Origin: CADEED01 sp020442965
GTDB taxonomy: Bacteria > Pseudomonadota > Gammaproteobacteria > Steroidobacterales > Steroidobacteraceae
Reading direction: 5' to 3'
Assembly (NCBI GenBank): GCA_041395525.1
Contig: JAWLAH010000002.1
Coordinates: forward strand, 1 to 64,000
Length of the DNA stretch: 64,000 bases
This document shows, piece after piece, positions 16,827-26,805 of this stretch; the first letter of the stretch is position 1, and each line of letters opens with the position of its first letter. The translations under genes and the position numbers were made by a program. The notes beneath the pieces are model-generated. The model ran no database searches, had not been told where the DNA came from, and worked only from the letters and a program-made list of their open reading frames with translations.

Positions 16827-17048
16827 GTCTGCGAGTCACCCCTTGCGACCGAACCGATCCTGGATCACTTGCTACTCTCGTTCACTCGAGCCAAAGCAGC
16901 AATGGCAGGCCTAGGACAATTCCTACAATCATCAGTCCAAGCGGCTCGTGCGTTGCAACTTGTTCACCGCCATTGTGCGATGAGGTTAAGCTCTGACCGA
17001 TATGTTCAAGCAACTGTACTGTGTTGACACAAGTTTGCGCGACGAAAC

Positions 17049-18203
17049 ATGGCCAGCAGTTCGATAGCGGTCTTGGGTCTTCTGTGCGCCACTGTGGCTC
17101 TTGCGTCCTGCACGCAGGCAACACCACCCGCGCCGCCAGTCCCGCAGGTCGTTGTTGTAATGGTGGAACCGCAATCGACAGCGAATATCGTTGAAGTACC
17201 TGGGCGCGTGCAAGCGGTCAGGAGCGCCGAGGTTCGAGCGCGGGTCGATGGCATCGTCGAACGGCGGTTGTATGACGAAGGCAGCGATGTGCGTGCCGGC
17301 CAAGAGCTGTTTCAGATCGATCCGCGCGACCTGCGCGCCAATGTCAGCGGCGTCAAAGCTACACTGATGCGCGCGGAAGCGAGTGTCGCTAACGCGGCGC
17401 AAGACGTCGCTCGGTATACCGGTCTGGTAGCGGAACGCGCGATCAGTGAACAAGAGTTCGATGCTGCTGTGGCGCGCTTGCGAACAGCGGAGGCCGACGT
17501 CAATCAGATCCGCACGCAACTCGAGCGCGCGCGCCTCAGCCTGAGCTACACCACGGTCGTTGCCCCGATAGCCGGCCGCGCCGGCCGCGCGCAGGTGACA
17601 GAAGGCGCACTGGTTAGCGCGGCTGGCGCGACATTACTAACCACTATTGAGCAACTCGATCCCGTATTCGTCAACTTCTCGCGTTCGAGCGCTGACCTGC
17701 TGAGAGTCCGGCGCGAGCTCGCGGCGGGTACGCTGGAGCTACCGCGGCTAAAGCAAGTGGCGGTCACGCTGCTACTGGAGGACGGGTCCAGTTACGCGCA
17801 CGAAGGCCATCTCGACTTCTTCGATCTGTCGATCGACAAGGACACCGGTACTGCGGCGTTGCGGGCGGAGTTTCCGAATCCGGAGCGGGCACTGCTACCA
17901 GGGCAGTTTGTGCGCGCGCGTATTCAAGCCGGCGTCCGTCCCGATGCCGTGTCGATTCCGCAGCGTGCGGTAACGCTGACGCCACAAGGCGCTAGCGTCA
18001 TGGTCGTGGGCAAGGACGACGTTGCCACAACGAGGGCGATCAAAGTGGGTGCACTCATCGCAGGGATGTGGGAGGTGCAAGCAGGACTCAAGAAGGGCGA
18101 TCGCGTGATTGTCGATGGGCTACAGAAAGTGCAGCCGGGCCAGAGCGTGAGGATCGGATCGGCGCAGCCTGCGGCAGCACCGGCGAACGACGCATCATCG
18201 TGA
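17049..18203 (+). CDS. RND efflux periplasmic adaptor lipoprotein (AcrA/MexA family)
   Basis: Periplasmic membrane fusion subunit of a tripartite drug efflux pump. The signal peptide ends in the lipobox ALASC, so the mature protein is a lipoprotein anchored in the inner membrane. The 384 residues contain the two half-lipoyl motifs (around GRVQAVRSAEVRARVDG and VVAPIAGRAGRAQVTEG), the alpha hairpin between them, a beta barrel and the C-terminal membrane-proximal domain. Its stop overlaps the GTG start of the transporter gene (GTGA), giving translational coupling. No regulator gene is adjacent, so control is likely in trans. Confidence 0.93.
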   Translation: MASSSIAVLGLLCATVALASCTQATPPAPPVPQVVVVMVEPQSTANIVEVPGRVQAVRSAEVRARVDGIVERRLYDEGSDVRAGQELFQIDPRDLRANVSGVKATLMRAEASVANAAQDVARYTGLVAERAISEQEFDAAVARLRTAEADVNQIRTQLERARLSLSYTTVVAPIAGRAGRAQVTEGALVSAAGATLLTTIEQLDPVFVNFSRSSADLLRVRRELAAGTLELPRLKQVAVTLLLEDGSSYAHEGHLDFFDLSIDKDTGTAALRAEFPNPERALLPGQFVRARIQAGVRPDAVSIPQRAVTLTPQGASVMVVGKDDVATTRAIKVGALIAGMWEVQAGLKKGDRVIVDGLQKVQPGQSVRIGSAQPAAAPANDASS

Positions 18204-21200
18204 CGCCGCGGTTCTTCATCGACCGGCCGGTATTTGCATGGGTCATCGCCCTCAGCATTCTGCTCGCCGGCATCATCGCGCTGCGCGCACTACCAATCGA
18301 ACAGTACCCTTCGATCGCTCCGCCGTCGCTAACGATTAGCGTGACGTACCCCGGTGCCGATGCTGCCGTGCTCGAGCGCAACGTGACGCAACTCATCGAG
18401 CAGGAACTGAACGGAGTCGAAGGATTTCTGTACATGTCATCGACGAGCTTATCGACGGGCAGCGCGTCGATTGCGGTCACGTTCGATTCGGGCACCGATA
18501 TCGATTTGGCACAGATGGACGTGCAGAACCGGCTGCGCAGCGTCGAGCAGCGACTGCCCGAGGAAGTGCGCCGCCAGGGCGTGCAGGTGAACAAGGCAAC
18601 GGCCGGTTTTCTGATGATTCTGGCACTCACTTCGAAAAGCGGCACCACAGATCAACTCGAGCTCGGCAACTTCGCAGCCACGCGTGTGATCGACGAGCTA
18701 CGTCGTGTTCCGGGAGTCGGCGATATCAGAGCCTTCTCATCCCAGTACGCCATGCGTGTTTGGCTCGATCCCGAGAAGCTCTCGTCGTACGGATTGTCGG
18801 CTGCCGATGCGCTCGCTGCAGTTCGCGAACAGAACACCCAGTCGCCAGGAGGCTCGCTCGGCGACCTCCCGATCGCGAAGGGTATGGAATTGAATGCGAC
18901 GATTCTGACGCAGAATCGCTTTACGACACCGCAGCAATTTGCCGCCATCATTCTGCGTGCACAACCTGACGGATCGGCAGTGCGGCTGGGCGATGTCGCG
19001 CGGGTGGAACTCGGCGCGCAGAGCTACCAGTCGAAGATGGAACTCAATGATTCGCCCGCGGCGGGTATGGCCATTTCATTGACAACGGGTGCCAACGCGC
19101 TCGCTACCGCACAAGGTGTCAAGGCTCGCATGGCGGAACTCGAGCGTACTTTTCCCGAGGACATCAGCTGGGCGGTGCCATACGACACCACGCCGTTCAT
19201 CAGTATTTCGATCGAAGCGGTTGTAACAACACTCGTCGAAGCAATGGCCCTGGTTTTCATCGTGATGTACTTGTTCTTGCAAAACTGGCGGGCGACGTTG
19301 ATTCCAACGATCGTCGTGCCGATCGCGCTGGCCGGAGCGTGCCTCGGTCTGTGGCTGTTTGGCTTTTCGATCAACGTGCTGACGCTGTTCGCGATGGTCC
19401 TGTCCGTCGGCATACTGGTCGATGACGCCATTGTCGTCGTAGAGAACGTCGAGCGCATCATGGCGGAGGAGGGCCTGGCAGCGTACGACGCGACCGTCAA
19501 GGCCATGGACCAGATCACGTCGGCTATCGTTGGTATGACGTTGGTCGTGATCGCGGTGTTTGTACCGATGGCGTTTTTCCCCGGATCGACGGGTGCCATC
19601 TATCGTCAGTTCTCAATCACCTTGGCAGTCTCGATCGGCTTTTCCGCCTTGTTAGCACTGACGCTGACACCCGCGCTCTGCGCCGCAATGCTGAGGCCGC
19701 GTTTGCACGCAGACAAGGGTAAGCGCAATCGGGTGGCGCGAATCAGCGCGGCCGGCTTCGCGCGCTTCAACGAATGGTTTGCTCGTACGACCGATGCCTA
19801 TCAAGCTCGAGTCGGGCAAATTCTCAAGCGGCCGCTGCGATTTCTGGCCGTGTTTGTCGCGCTGATCTTGCTCACCGCGATGTTGTTTCTGCGTCTACCC
19901 GGTGGCTTTCTGCCAGCGGAGGATCAAGGTGTGGTGATAACAGTTGTTCAGGCGCCGCCTGGCGCGACAGCCGAACGCACAAACGAGGCGGTCGGACAGG
20001 TCAAGGCGTTCTATGGCGCACAGGCGCAAGTGGCAGGTGTCATCTTCGTGCATGGATTCAGTTTTTTTGGGCAGGGACAGGCCAACGCGATGGCGTTCGT
20101 GTCGCTACGCCCGTGGGCCGAGCGACCGGGTCACGGCAACTCTGCGGCGGCATTGATCGAGCGGGCCACGGCAGCCTTGTCGACCGTGAAGCAGGCCCTG
20201 ATATTTACACTCAACTTACCGCCGATCGCGGGTCTCGGCGTTGCTAGCGGTTTCACTTTCAAGTTGCAAGATCGCGCTGGGCGCGGCAACGAAGCGCTGC
20301 TCGGCGCGCGTAACCAGTTACTGGCGGCTGCAAGTCAGAGCGCCGTGCTGGCGCAAGTGCGCCCCGAGGGTCAGGCTGACGCGCCACAACTACGCGTACT
20401 CATCGACAGGATCAAGGCCCGCGCGCTCGGTCTCGCGATCGGCGATGTCAACGCGACACTCGCGATCTCCGTCGGCAGCGCCTACGCGAACGATTTCAGT
20501 CGTGATGGGCGGATCTCGCGTGTGTTGTTACAGGCGGATGCGCCGTTCAGAATGACGCCGGAAGATGTGTTGGACCTCACGGTACGCAGCGCCACGGGAC
20601 AGATGGTGCCGTTCGGTGCGTTCACATCGGTCGAGTGGACGGCTGGCCCGCCGCAGATCGAGCGCTATAACGGCTATCCTGCCATGACGATTTCCGGACT
20701 ATCGGCCGCAGGCCGATCCACGGGTGAGGCCATGGATGAAATGGAGCGACTGGCCAACTCGCTTCCGGATGGATTTGGGTTCGAGTGGACCGGCATTTCC
20801 TACGAGGAGAAGCGGGCGGGAGGACAAGTTGGTGCCTTGCTGGGCTTGTCACTCGTGGTGGTCTTCCTGCTGCTCGCGGCACTCTATGAGAGTTGGTCGA
20901 TTCCTCTGGCGGTGCTGCTCGTCGTGCCGCTCGGTGCGCTCGGTGCGGTCATGTTTTCGATGCTGAGAGGCTTGCCGGCTGACGTCTACTTCAACGTCGG
21001 ACTGATCGCCATCATTGGACTGGCGGCCAAGAATGCGATTCTGATCGTTGAATTTGCGATCGAGGAGGAAGCGGATGGCAGGAGCGTCTTCGATGCAACG
21101 ATGAACGCCGTGAAACTGCGTCTGCGTCCCATCATCATGACATCGCTGGCGTTCATACTGGGCATGGTGCCGTTAGTAGTCTCTACCGGCGCCGGTGCGG

Positions 21201-21352
21201 CGAGCCGTATTGCGGTCGGCACGGGCGTGATGGGTGGCATGATCCTGGCAACGGCGCTCGGGATCTTCGTTATACCGCTGCTGTACCTTGCGGTGCGGCG
21301 CTGGATCTCCCGCAAAGGCCCATCCGCGAATGACAACCCTGCCGATGCGTAA
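18200..21352 (+). CDS. RND efflux transporter, HAE1 family (AcrB/MexB-like)
   Basis: Inner-membrane proton-driven pump subunit, 1050 residues, the usual length. The GTG at 18200 gives the family start TPRFFIDRPVFAWVIA; earlier in-frame codons lie inside the adaptor gene. The proton-relay residues are present: the aspartate pair in GILVDDAIVVVENVER and the lysine in GLAAKNAILIVEFA. Twelve membrane helices and two large periplasmic loops are evident. The HAE1 family exports hydrophobic and amphiphilic drugs; the exact substrates cannot be inferred. It overlaps both neighbours. Confidence 0.95.
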   Translation: MTPRFFIDRPVFAWVIALSILLAGIIALRALPIEQYPSIAPPSLTISVTYPGADAAVLERNVTQLIEQELNGVEGFLYMSSTSLSTGSASIAVTFDSGTDIDLAQMDVQNRLRSVEQRLPEEVRRQGVQVNKATAGFLMILALTSKSGTTDQLELGNFAATRVIDELRRVPGVGDIRAFSSQYAMRVWLDPEKLSSYGLSAADALAAVREQNTQSPGGSLGDLPIAKGMELNATILTQNRFTTPQQFAAIILRAQPDGSAVRLGDVARVELGAQSYQSKMELNDSPAAGMAISLTTGANALATAQGVKARMAELERTFPEDISWAVPYDTTPFISISIEAVVTTLVEAMALVFIVMYLFLQNWRATLIPTIVVPIALAGACLGLWLFGFSINVLTLFAMVLSVGILVDDAIVVVENVERIMAEEGLAAYDATVKAMDQITSAIVGMTLVVIAVFVPMAFFPGSTGAIYRQFSITLAVSIGFSALLALTLTPALCAAMLRPRLHADKGKRNRVARISAAGFARFNEWFARTTDAYQARVGQILKRPLRFLAVFVALILLTAMLFLRLPGGFLPAEDQGVVITVVQAPPGATAERTNEAVGQVKAFYGAQAQVAGVIFVHGFSFFGQGQANAMAFVSLRPWAERPGHGNSAAALIERATAALSTVKQALIFTLNLPPIAGLGVASGFTFKLQDRAGRGNEALLGARNQLLAAASQSAVLAQVRPEGQADAPQLRVLIDRIKARALGLAIGDVNATLAISVGSAYANDFSRDGRISRVLLQADAPFRMTPEDVLDLTVRSATGQMVPFGAFTSVEWTAGPPQIERYNGYPAMTISGLSAAGRSTGEAMDEMERLANSLPDGFGFEWTGISYEEKRAGGQVGALLGLSLVVVFLLLAALYESWSIPLAVLLVVPLGALGAVMFSMLRGLPADVYFNVGLIAIIGLAAKNAILIVEFAIEEEADGRSVFDATMNAVKLRLRPIIMTSLAFILGMVPLVVSTGAGAASRIAVGTGVMGGMILATALGIFVIPLLYLAVRRWISRKGPSANDNPADA

Positions 21353-22739
21353 TGTCGTGCTGGTCTTGCCGTTGGTTGCGCTCAGCGCTTGCCAGTTGGC
21401 ACCGCCGCATGTACGTCCCGAGCCACCGATTGCCGATCAGTATCCTGCGAGCACAGAAGAAGAACGGCAGTCAGGGGTCGGTGCGGCCAATCTGGGATGG
21501 CGTGAGTTCTTTGTCGATCCGCGGCTGGAGATCCTGATAGATAGCGCGCTCGTGCACAATCGCGACCTCGCGGTCGCGGTCGCGCAGATCGATGAAGCGC
21601 GTGGCTTGTATCGGATCGAGCGGACGAATCGACTGCCAGCGGTTAGTGTCAATGCCGAAGCATCTCGATCTCGCGGCGCCTCCAGCGCGCCTGCGGCGAG
21701 TGGGGCAGAGTCGATCGCGGAACTCTATACAATCGGCGCCGCTCTATCGGCGTTTGAACTCGACTTCTGGGGACGTGTGCGCAATCTGTCGGCGGCCGCA
21801 CGCGCGCAGTATCTTGCGAGCGTCGAAGCGGCAAGCGCTTTCAGGCGTTCGCTGATTCGTGACGTCGCTTCGGCTTATCTTACCGTCCTCGAGTCCAGCG
21901 AGCGGATCGAACTTGCAGCGGCGACATTGCAGTCGCGCCAGGACGCGTTGCGCATCGCGCAGCGAAGACTGGAAGCGGGTGTCACGTCCGAACTGGAATT
22001 TCGACAAGCCGAGACACTGCAACGACAGGCGGAGGCAGACCTCGCCGCATTGCGCTTGTCGAAGGCGAAGAACGAGAGCTTTCTAACGGTGCTGGTCGGC
22101 GCGTCAGTCGATGAGTCCTTGCCCAAAGCGTTGCCGCTCGCCGCGCAGTCGACGCGCAGTCAGATAGCCGTTGGACTGCCCTCCGAGTTGCTCGAAGCCC
22201 GGCCGGACATTCTGGCTGCCGAGAACCGACTGCGCGCAGCGCGCGCAAATATTGGAGCAGCAAGGGCGGCGTATTTTCCGTCCATCTCACTGACAGGATC
22301 GTATGGCTACGCTTCGACTGAACTAGACGATCTGGTCGGTGATGGTGGGCTTGCGTGGCACTTCGGCCCAAGTATCAGTGTGCCGCTATTCGACTTCGGT
22401 CGCCGCCGCGGCAATCTTGCGGTCGCTGGTTCTCGCGAGCGGATCGCGGTCGCCAATTACGAGAAGGCGATTCAGACCGCGTTTCAGGAAGTATCGGATG
22501 CTTTGGCGGGGCGACGCCTGCTCGCCGAACAAGTTGCGGCACAAGAGCGGGGCACAATTGCCCAACGTCGACTGGCTGAACTTGCGCAATTGCGCTACCA
22601 AGAAGGAGTGATCAGCTATCTCGAGGTGCTCGATGCCGAGCGAAATCTCTTTACCGCTGAGCAGTTGCTGTTGCAGTTGCGCCGGGCCGAGGCAATCAAT
22701 CTGGTCACGCTGTACATCGCGCTCGGTGGGGGTAGTTGA
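21330..22739 (+). CDS. Outer membrane efflux lipoprotein (NodT/OprM family)
   Basis: TolC-like outer-membrane channel that completes the pump encoded by the two preceding genes. The signal peptide ends in the lipobox ALSAC, typical of OprM/NodT. Two outer membrane efflux repeats span about residues 60-255 and 270-465, with the conserved LEARPDILAAENRLRAARANIG segment. I chose ATG 21330, which overlaps the transporter gene by 23 bp and has AAAGG 11 bp upstream; ATG 21345 is possible. Its 3' end converges on folE2 with only 14 bp between stops. Confidence 0.92.
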   Translation: MTTLPMRNVVLVLPLVALSACQLAPPHVRPEPPIADQYPASTEEERQSGVGAANLGWREFFVDPRLEILIDSALVHNRDLAVAVAQIDEARGLYRIERTNRLPAVSVNAEASRSRGASSAPAASGAESIAELYTIGAALSAFELDFWGRVRNLSAAARAQYLASVEAASAFRRSLIRDVASAYLTVLESSERIELAAATLQSRQDALRIAQRRLEAGVTSELEFRQAETLQRQAEADLAALRLSKAKNESFLTVLVGASVDESLPKALPLAAQSTRSQIAVGLPSELLEARPDILAAENRLRAARANIGAARAAYFPSISLTGSYGYASTELDDLVGDGGLAWHFGPSISVPLFDFGRRRGNLAVAGSRERIAVANYEKAIQTAFQEVSDALAGRRLLAEQVAAQERGTIAQRRLAELAQLRYQEGVISYLEVLDAERNLFTAEQLLLQLRRAEAINLVTLYIALGGGS

Positions 22740-22753
22740 GAGTCGCGACGCAG

Positions 22754-23575
22754 TTATCGCGTTGCGGCCTCTTTGTCGTTCTCGATCAACGCATACGCCG
22801 AGTGATTGTGAATCGACTCGAAGTTCTCAGCCTCGATCACATACGCGGCGATCCGCGCCTCGTCGTTCAGCCGCTGCGCCACGTCGCGCACCATATCCTC
22901 GACAAACTTCGGGTTATCGTAGGCACGCTCCGTCACGTACTTTTCGTCAGGGCGCTTCAGAATTCCGTACAGCTCACTCGACGCCTCGCTCTCGGCGATG
23001 TCGATCAGCTCCTCGATCCACATATGCTCGCGCAGCCTGACCTTGATCGTGACATGTGAGCGCTGGTTGTGAGCGCCATAGTCCGAGATCTTCTTGGAGC
23101 ATGGGCACAGACTGGTGACCGGTACCACTACCTTGACCCACATTTCGATCGCCCCGTTCCTGATCTCGCCGATCAGGCTGGCTTGATAATCCAGCAGACT
23201 CTCGACTGCGGAGATCGGCGCCTTCTTCATCACGAAGAACGGAAACGACATTTCGATGTGGCCGGCTTCGGCTTCGAGACGCTCGGTCATCGTCGCGAGC
23301 ATGGTGCCGAACGACTCGACGGAAATCTCGCGCTCGCCGTGCAGGATCTCGACGAACCGCGACATGTGCGTGCCCTTGAAGTTGTGAGGCAGATTGACGT
23401 ACATGTTGAAGCGCGCGACCGTATGTTGTTCGCCCGCTGAGCGATCTTTCAGTTTGACGGGGTGGTTGATGTCCTTGATGCCGACGCGATCAATCGGAAT
23501 GCGGCGCGTGTCGGCACGACTTTGTACATCCTCGACAGGGACAACGTTACTCTGCGACGCGGCGGGCGGGTTCAT
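22754..23575 (-). CDS. folE2: GTP cyclohydrolase FolE2
   Basis: A type IB GTP cyclohydrolase that makes dihydroneopterin triphosphate without the zinc dependence of FolE. The 273-residue protein has the family-defining SLCPCSKKISDYGAHNQRS region with the catalytic cysteine. It is the last gene of the xseB-ispA-dxs-folE2 run, 31 bp after dxs. In many bacteria FolE2 is made under zinc limitation from a Zur-controlled promoter; here the short gap leaves no room for a separate promoter and I see no Zur-like palindrome, so it seems expressed with dxs. It duplicates the step of folE at 2429-3067. Confidence 0.94.
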   Translation of the reverse strand: MNPPAASQSNVVPVEDVQSRADTRRIPIDRVGIKDINHPVKLKDRSAGEQHTVARFNMYVNLPHNFKGTHMSRFVEILHGEREISVESFGTMLATMTERLEAEAGHIEMSFPFFVMKKAPISAVESLLDYQASLIGEIRNGAIEMWVKVVVPVTSLCPCSKKISDYGAHNQRSHVTIKVRLREHMWIEELIDIAESEASSELYGILKRPDEKYVTERAYDNPKFVEDMVRDVAQRLNDEARIAAYVIEAENFESIHNHSAYALIENDKEAATR

Positions 23576-23606
23576 GGCGTCAATTGTACCGTCTCACGGG
23601 TGCGCG

Positions 23607-25514
23607 CTAAACAGCAGCGGCTTTGAGCGTGCGGGAGACCACCTGGCGACCCCACCATTGCTCGACCCTGCTCGATACGCTGGCGAGATCGAGCCCCGCC
23701 TCGCGCAAGCAGTCCTCGCGTGAGCCGTGTTCAATGAAGCGATCCGGTATGCCGATCTGCAGCAGCGGCATCGCCAGCCCGCTCGTTGCCAACAGCTCGG
23801 CCACCGCGGCTCCCGCGCCGCCTGCCACGACATTTTCCTCCAGCGTCACGACCGCGCGCGCGCGATTCGCAAGCTCTACGATCAGCGCCGCGTCGAGTGG
23901 CTTAACAAAACGCATGTTGACCACGGTCGCATCGAGTCGCTCTGCCATCCGCTCGGCAGGCGCCAGCATCGTACCAAATGCTAACAACAACAATCCGCTG
24001 CGACCCTCGCGTCGTAGCTCGGCTTTGCCGACCGGAAGCGCGGACATTTCCGACGACACCGCGACGCCCGGCCCTGACCCGCGCGGGTAGCGCACCGCGG
24101 ACGGACCGACCAGCGTCGTCGCCGTGTACAGCATCTGTCGACACTCATTCTCGTTCGACGGCGCCATCACGACCATATTGGGAATGCAGCGCAGGAACGA
24201 ATAGTCATAACTACCTTGATGCGTAACACCGTCACCTCCGACGAGGCCGGCGCGATCGAGCGCGAAGACGACCGGCAGATTCTGCAGTGCTACGTCATGG
24301 ATCAGTTGATCGTAGGCTCGCTGCAGGAATGTCGAATAGATCGCGACAACGGGCTTGAGGCCTTCGCATGCCAGCCCCGCTGCGAACGTGACGGCGTGTT
24401 GCTCCGCGATCGCCACGTCGAAGTAGCGCGTCGGGAAGCGCTTCGAGAACTCGACCAGCCCCGAGCCTTCGCGCATCGCCGGCGTGATGCCGATAATCGT
24501 CGGGTCGCGCTCCGCCATGTCGCAGAGCCAGTTGCCAAATACCTGTGAGTAGCTAGGCCCGCCAGCGGCCTCCTGAAAAATGGTCCCGCTTGCAGGATCG
24601 AATGGCCCCGGCCCGTGCCACTTGATCGGGTCAGCTTCCGCCGGCGCGTAGCCCTTGCCTTTGCGAGTGACCACGTGCAGAAACTGTGGCCCCTTCAGTT
24701 TGCGCACATTCTTGAGGGTCGCGACGAGCGCCTTGATATCGTGCCCATCCATCGGGCCGATGTAGTTGAAGCCGAGTTCCTCGAACAGGGTGCCAGGCAA
24801 CACCATGCCCTTCATGTGTTCTTCGGAGCGTCGCGCGAGCTCCCAGGCTGTCGGCATTTGTTTGAGTATCTTCTTGCCACTCTCGCGCAGGCCAGAATAC
24901 GTTCGCCCAGACAGCACCTTGGCAAAGTAGTTAGACATGGCGCCGACGTTCTCGGAGATCGACATATCGTTATCGTTCAAGATTACCAATAAATTGGCGG
25001 TCAACGAACCGGCGTGATTGAGTGCCTCGAAGGCCATGCCGGCGGTCATTGCGCCATCGCCGATTATCGCGACGACTTTGCGATCATCGCCGCGTTGTTG
25101 AGCGGCCACCGCCATGCCGAGTGCGGCGCTGATCGACGTGCTCGAATGCCCGACGCCAAACGTGTCGTACTCGCTCTCGGCGCGACTGGGAAAGGGGGCG
25201 AGCCCCGTCACCTGCTTGATGGTGTGCAGCTGTTCGCGACGTCCGGTCAGCACCTTGTGCGGATAAGCCTGATGGCCGACGTCCCAAACGAGGCGATCCT
25301 GTGGCGTATCGTAAACGTAGTGCAAGGCCACTGTTAGTTCGACCGTGCCGAGCCCAGCTGCAAAGTGACCGCCGCGTGTCGCTACGGTCTGGATCAGGTA
25401 ATCGCGCAGCTCGCGGCAGACCTTGGGCAGTTGGCCAGCGGGTAGCGCGCGCAGATCGCTCGGAGCGTCGATCGTCCGCAACAGGGCAAAGCTCTCTTTG
25501 GGCTTGTCGGCCAT
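23607..25514 (-). CDS. dxs: 1-deoxy-D-xylulose-5-phosphate synthase
   Basis: A thiamine-diphosphate enzyme joining pyruvate and glyceraldehyde 3-phosphate; it starts the MEP isoprenoid pathway and also feeds thiamine and pyridoxal synthesis. Its 635 residues include the TPP site (IIGDGAMTAGMAFEALNHAG and NDNDMSIS), the pyrimidine-domain segment FDVAIAEQHAVTFAAG and a C-terminal transketolase domain. It lies 23 bp after ispA on the same strand, the common gammaproteobacterial xseB-ispA-dxs arrangement. ThiL (11650-12615) makes its cofactor. Confidence 0.96.
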   Translation of the reverse strand: MADKPKESFALLRTIDAPSDLRALPAGQLPKVCRELRDYLIQTVATRGGHFAAGLGTVELTVALHYVYDTPQDRLVWDVGHQAYPHKVLTGRREQLHTIKQVTGLAPFPSRAESEYDTFGVGHSSTSISAALGMAVAAQQRGDDRKVVAIIGDGAMTAGMAFEALNHAGSLTANLLVILNDNDMSISENVGAMSNYFAKVLSGRTYSGLRESGKKILKQMPTAWELARRSEEHMKGMVLPGTLFEELGFNYIGPMDGHDIKALVATLKNVRKLKGPQFLHVVTRKGKGYAPAEADPIKWHGPGPFDPASGTIFQEAAGGPSYSQVFGNWLCDMAERDPTIIGITPAMREGSGLVEFSKRFPTRYFDVAIAEQHAVTFAAGLACEGLKPVVAIYSTFLQRAYDQLIHDVALQNLPVVFALDRAGLVGGDGVTHQGSYDYSFLRCIPNMVVMAPSNENECRQMLYTATTLVGPSAVRYPRGSGPGVAVSSEMSALPVGKAELRREGRSGLLLLAFGTMLAPAERMAERLDATVVNMRFVKPLDAALIVELANRARAVVTLEENVVAGGAGAAVAELLATSGLAMPLLQIGIPDRFIEHGSREDCLREAGLDLASVSSRVEQWWGRQVVSRTLKAAAV

Positions 25515-25537
25515 TGGTGGCAGTTTACACCCGACCG

Positions 25538-26458
25538 TCAGCTGGAACGCGTCACGACAAAGCGAGCCAGCTCGCGCAGCGGATCCGCGCGCGCCCCTAT
25601 CGGGGCGAGCGCTCCAATCGCCCGGTCGCTTGCCTCGAGAGCCAGCCGCCGCGCTTCGCTCAACCCAAAAACAGACGGATAAGTGGGCTTGGCGAGGCTT
25701 GCGTCGGCGCCGGTCTTTTTGCCGAGAGCCGTCGTAGTACTCTCGACATCGAGTATGTCGTCCTGGATCTGAAAGGCGAGTCCGAGATGCCAGCCGAAGT
25801 CGCTCAGCGCCCGGAAGTTGCTCGGTGATGCGACACTGGCACTAACCACTCCGAGCATCACACTGGCATGGATCAGGGCCCCGGTCTTGAGTCGGTGCAT
25901 GCTTTCCAGTTCGGCACCCGTCAGGCTCTTGCCGACCGCCGCCAGATCGATCGCCTGGCCGCCCGCCATGCCGCGAGTACCGATGGCGCGCGCCAGTATC
26001 TGCAACATTTTCAAACGTTCGACGGGTGGCGCTGCTGCCGGTGAATCGCAGACTAACACCTCGAATGCGAGCGCTTGCAAGGCGTCGCCGACCAGCACGG
26101 CGGTGGCTTCATCGAAGGCACGATGACAGGTGGGACGACCGCGACGCAAGTCGTCATTGTCCATCGCTGGCAGGTCGTCGTGAACCAGGCTGTAAACATG
26201 GATCAGTTCAACTGCCGCCGCCGGTGCATCGAGGCGTTCGAGTGTCGCACCGAGCGCCGCACCGGTCACGTAGACGAGCAGGGGTCGCACGCGCTTGCCG
26301 CCAGCGAGCGTGCTGTAGCGCATCGCTTCGATGAGGCGTTCGGTGCTACCACCCTCGAGCGCGAGGCACTCCGCCAGCACGCGTTCGATGCGCTCGCGAT
26401 ATTTGGTTCCGATGCTGTTGTATACGTCGGTCGGGGCAATCGGTTGTGGACGTGTCAT
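25538..26458 (-). CDS. ispA: Farnesyl diphosphate synthase (polyprenyl synthetase)
   Basis: Condenses IPP with DMAPP and GPP to give farnesyl diphosphate. The 306-residue protein has the first aspartate-rich motif DDLPAMDNDD, followed by RRGRPT, and the second motif QIQDDILD. The spacing before the first motif (HVYSLVHDDLPAMD) fits short-chain bacterial enzymes. Its start codon overlaps the xseB stop by four bases. Confidence 0.94.
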   Translation of the reverse strand: MTRPQPIAPTDVYNSIGTKYRERIERVLAECLALEGGSTERLIEAMRYSTLAGGKRVRPLLVYVTGAALGATLERLDAPAAAVELIHVYSLVHDDLPAMDNDDLRRGRPTCHRAFDEATAVLVGDALQALAFEVLVCDSPAAAPPVERLKMLQILARAIGTRGMAGGQAIDLAAVGKSLTGAELESMHRLKTGALIHASVMLGVVSASVASPSNFRALSDFGWHLGLAFQIQDDILDVESTTTALGKKTGADASLAKPTYPSVFGLSEARRLALEASDRAIGALAPIGARADPLRELARFVVTRSS

Positions 26459-26763
26459 TCGTCCTCGTCTGGATCGATATCCGGATCAATGCTATCGGCT
26501 CCGTCCGACGACTCGAACGGCGCTAACTGCTGTTCACCGTTGCGATTGACGAGTATCTCGACGCGCTGCTGAGCCGACTTGATGGCGCTCTGGCATTCGC
26601 GCGTCAGTGCAATGCCACGTTCGAAAGTCTTGAGCGCATCCTCGAGCGGTATGTCGCCCCGCTCGAGCTTCTCGACCAGCGTTTCGAGCTCCGCGAGGGA
26701 TTTTTCAAATTCGACTGGCGTTGATTTGCGTTTCACTCGCGCACGGTAATCGGCTGGCACCAT
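26455..26763 (-). CDS. xseB: Exodeoxyribonuclease VII small subunit
   Basis: Small subunit of a nuclease that degrades single-stranded DNA in mismatch and recombination repair. The conserved block is FEKSLAELETLVEKLERGD with PLEDALKTFERG after it (about residues 20-60). The C-terminal tail is acidic (DPDIDPDEDE) and unlike the shorter E. coli protein. I chose ATG 26763 (MVPADYRARV); an in-frame TTG at 26787 would add eight residues. It is the first gene of the run to folE2. The large subunit xseA is not in the window. Confidence 0.9.
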   Translation of the reverse strand: MVPADYRARVKRKSTPVEFEKSLAELETLVEKLERGDIPLEDALKTFERGIALTRECQSAIKSAQQRVEILVNRNGEQQLAPFESSDGADSIDPDIDPDEDE

Positions 26764-26805
26764 GGGGGTCAACGCGGTTTGACTCAACGCTTCTTCGGGG
26801 CTACA

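Noticed and set aside
16882..17010. Possible 43-codon minus-strand membrane peptide (TTG start, hydrophobic end GLMIVGIVLGLPLLLWLE) between the antiporter and the efflux operon
   Set aside because: No ribosome binding site, a TTG start that had to be assumed, and no recognisable family; it could be chance hydrophobicity.
17024..17029. Perfect TTGACA just before the adaptor lipoprotein gene
   Set aside because: A -10 at 17 bp would fall on the start codon and no TATAAT-like sequence is there.
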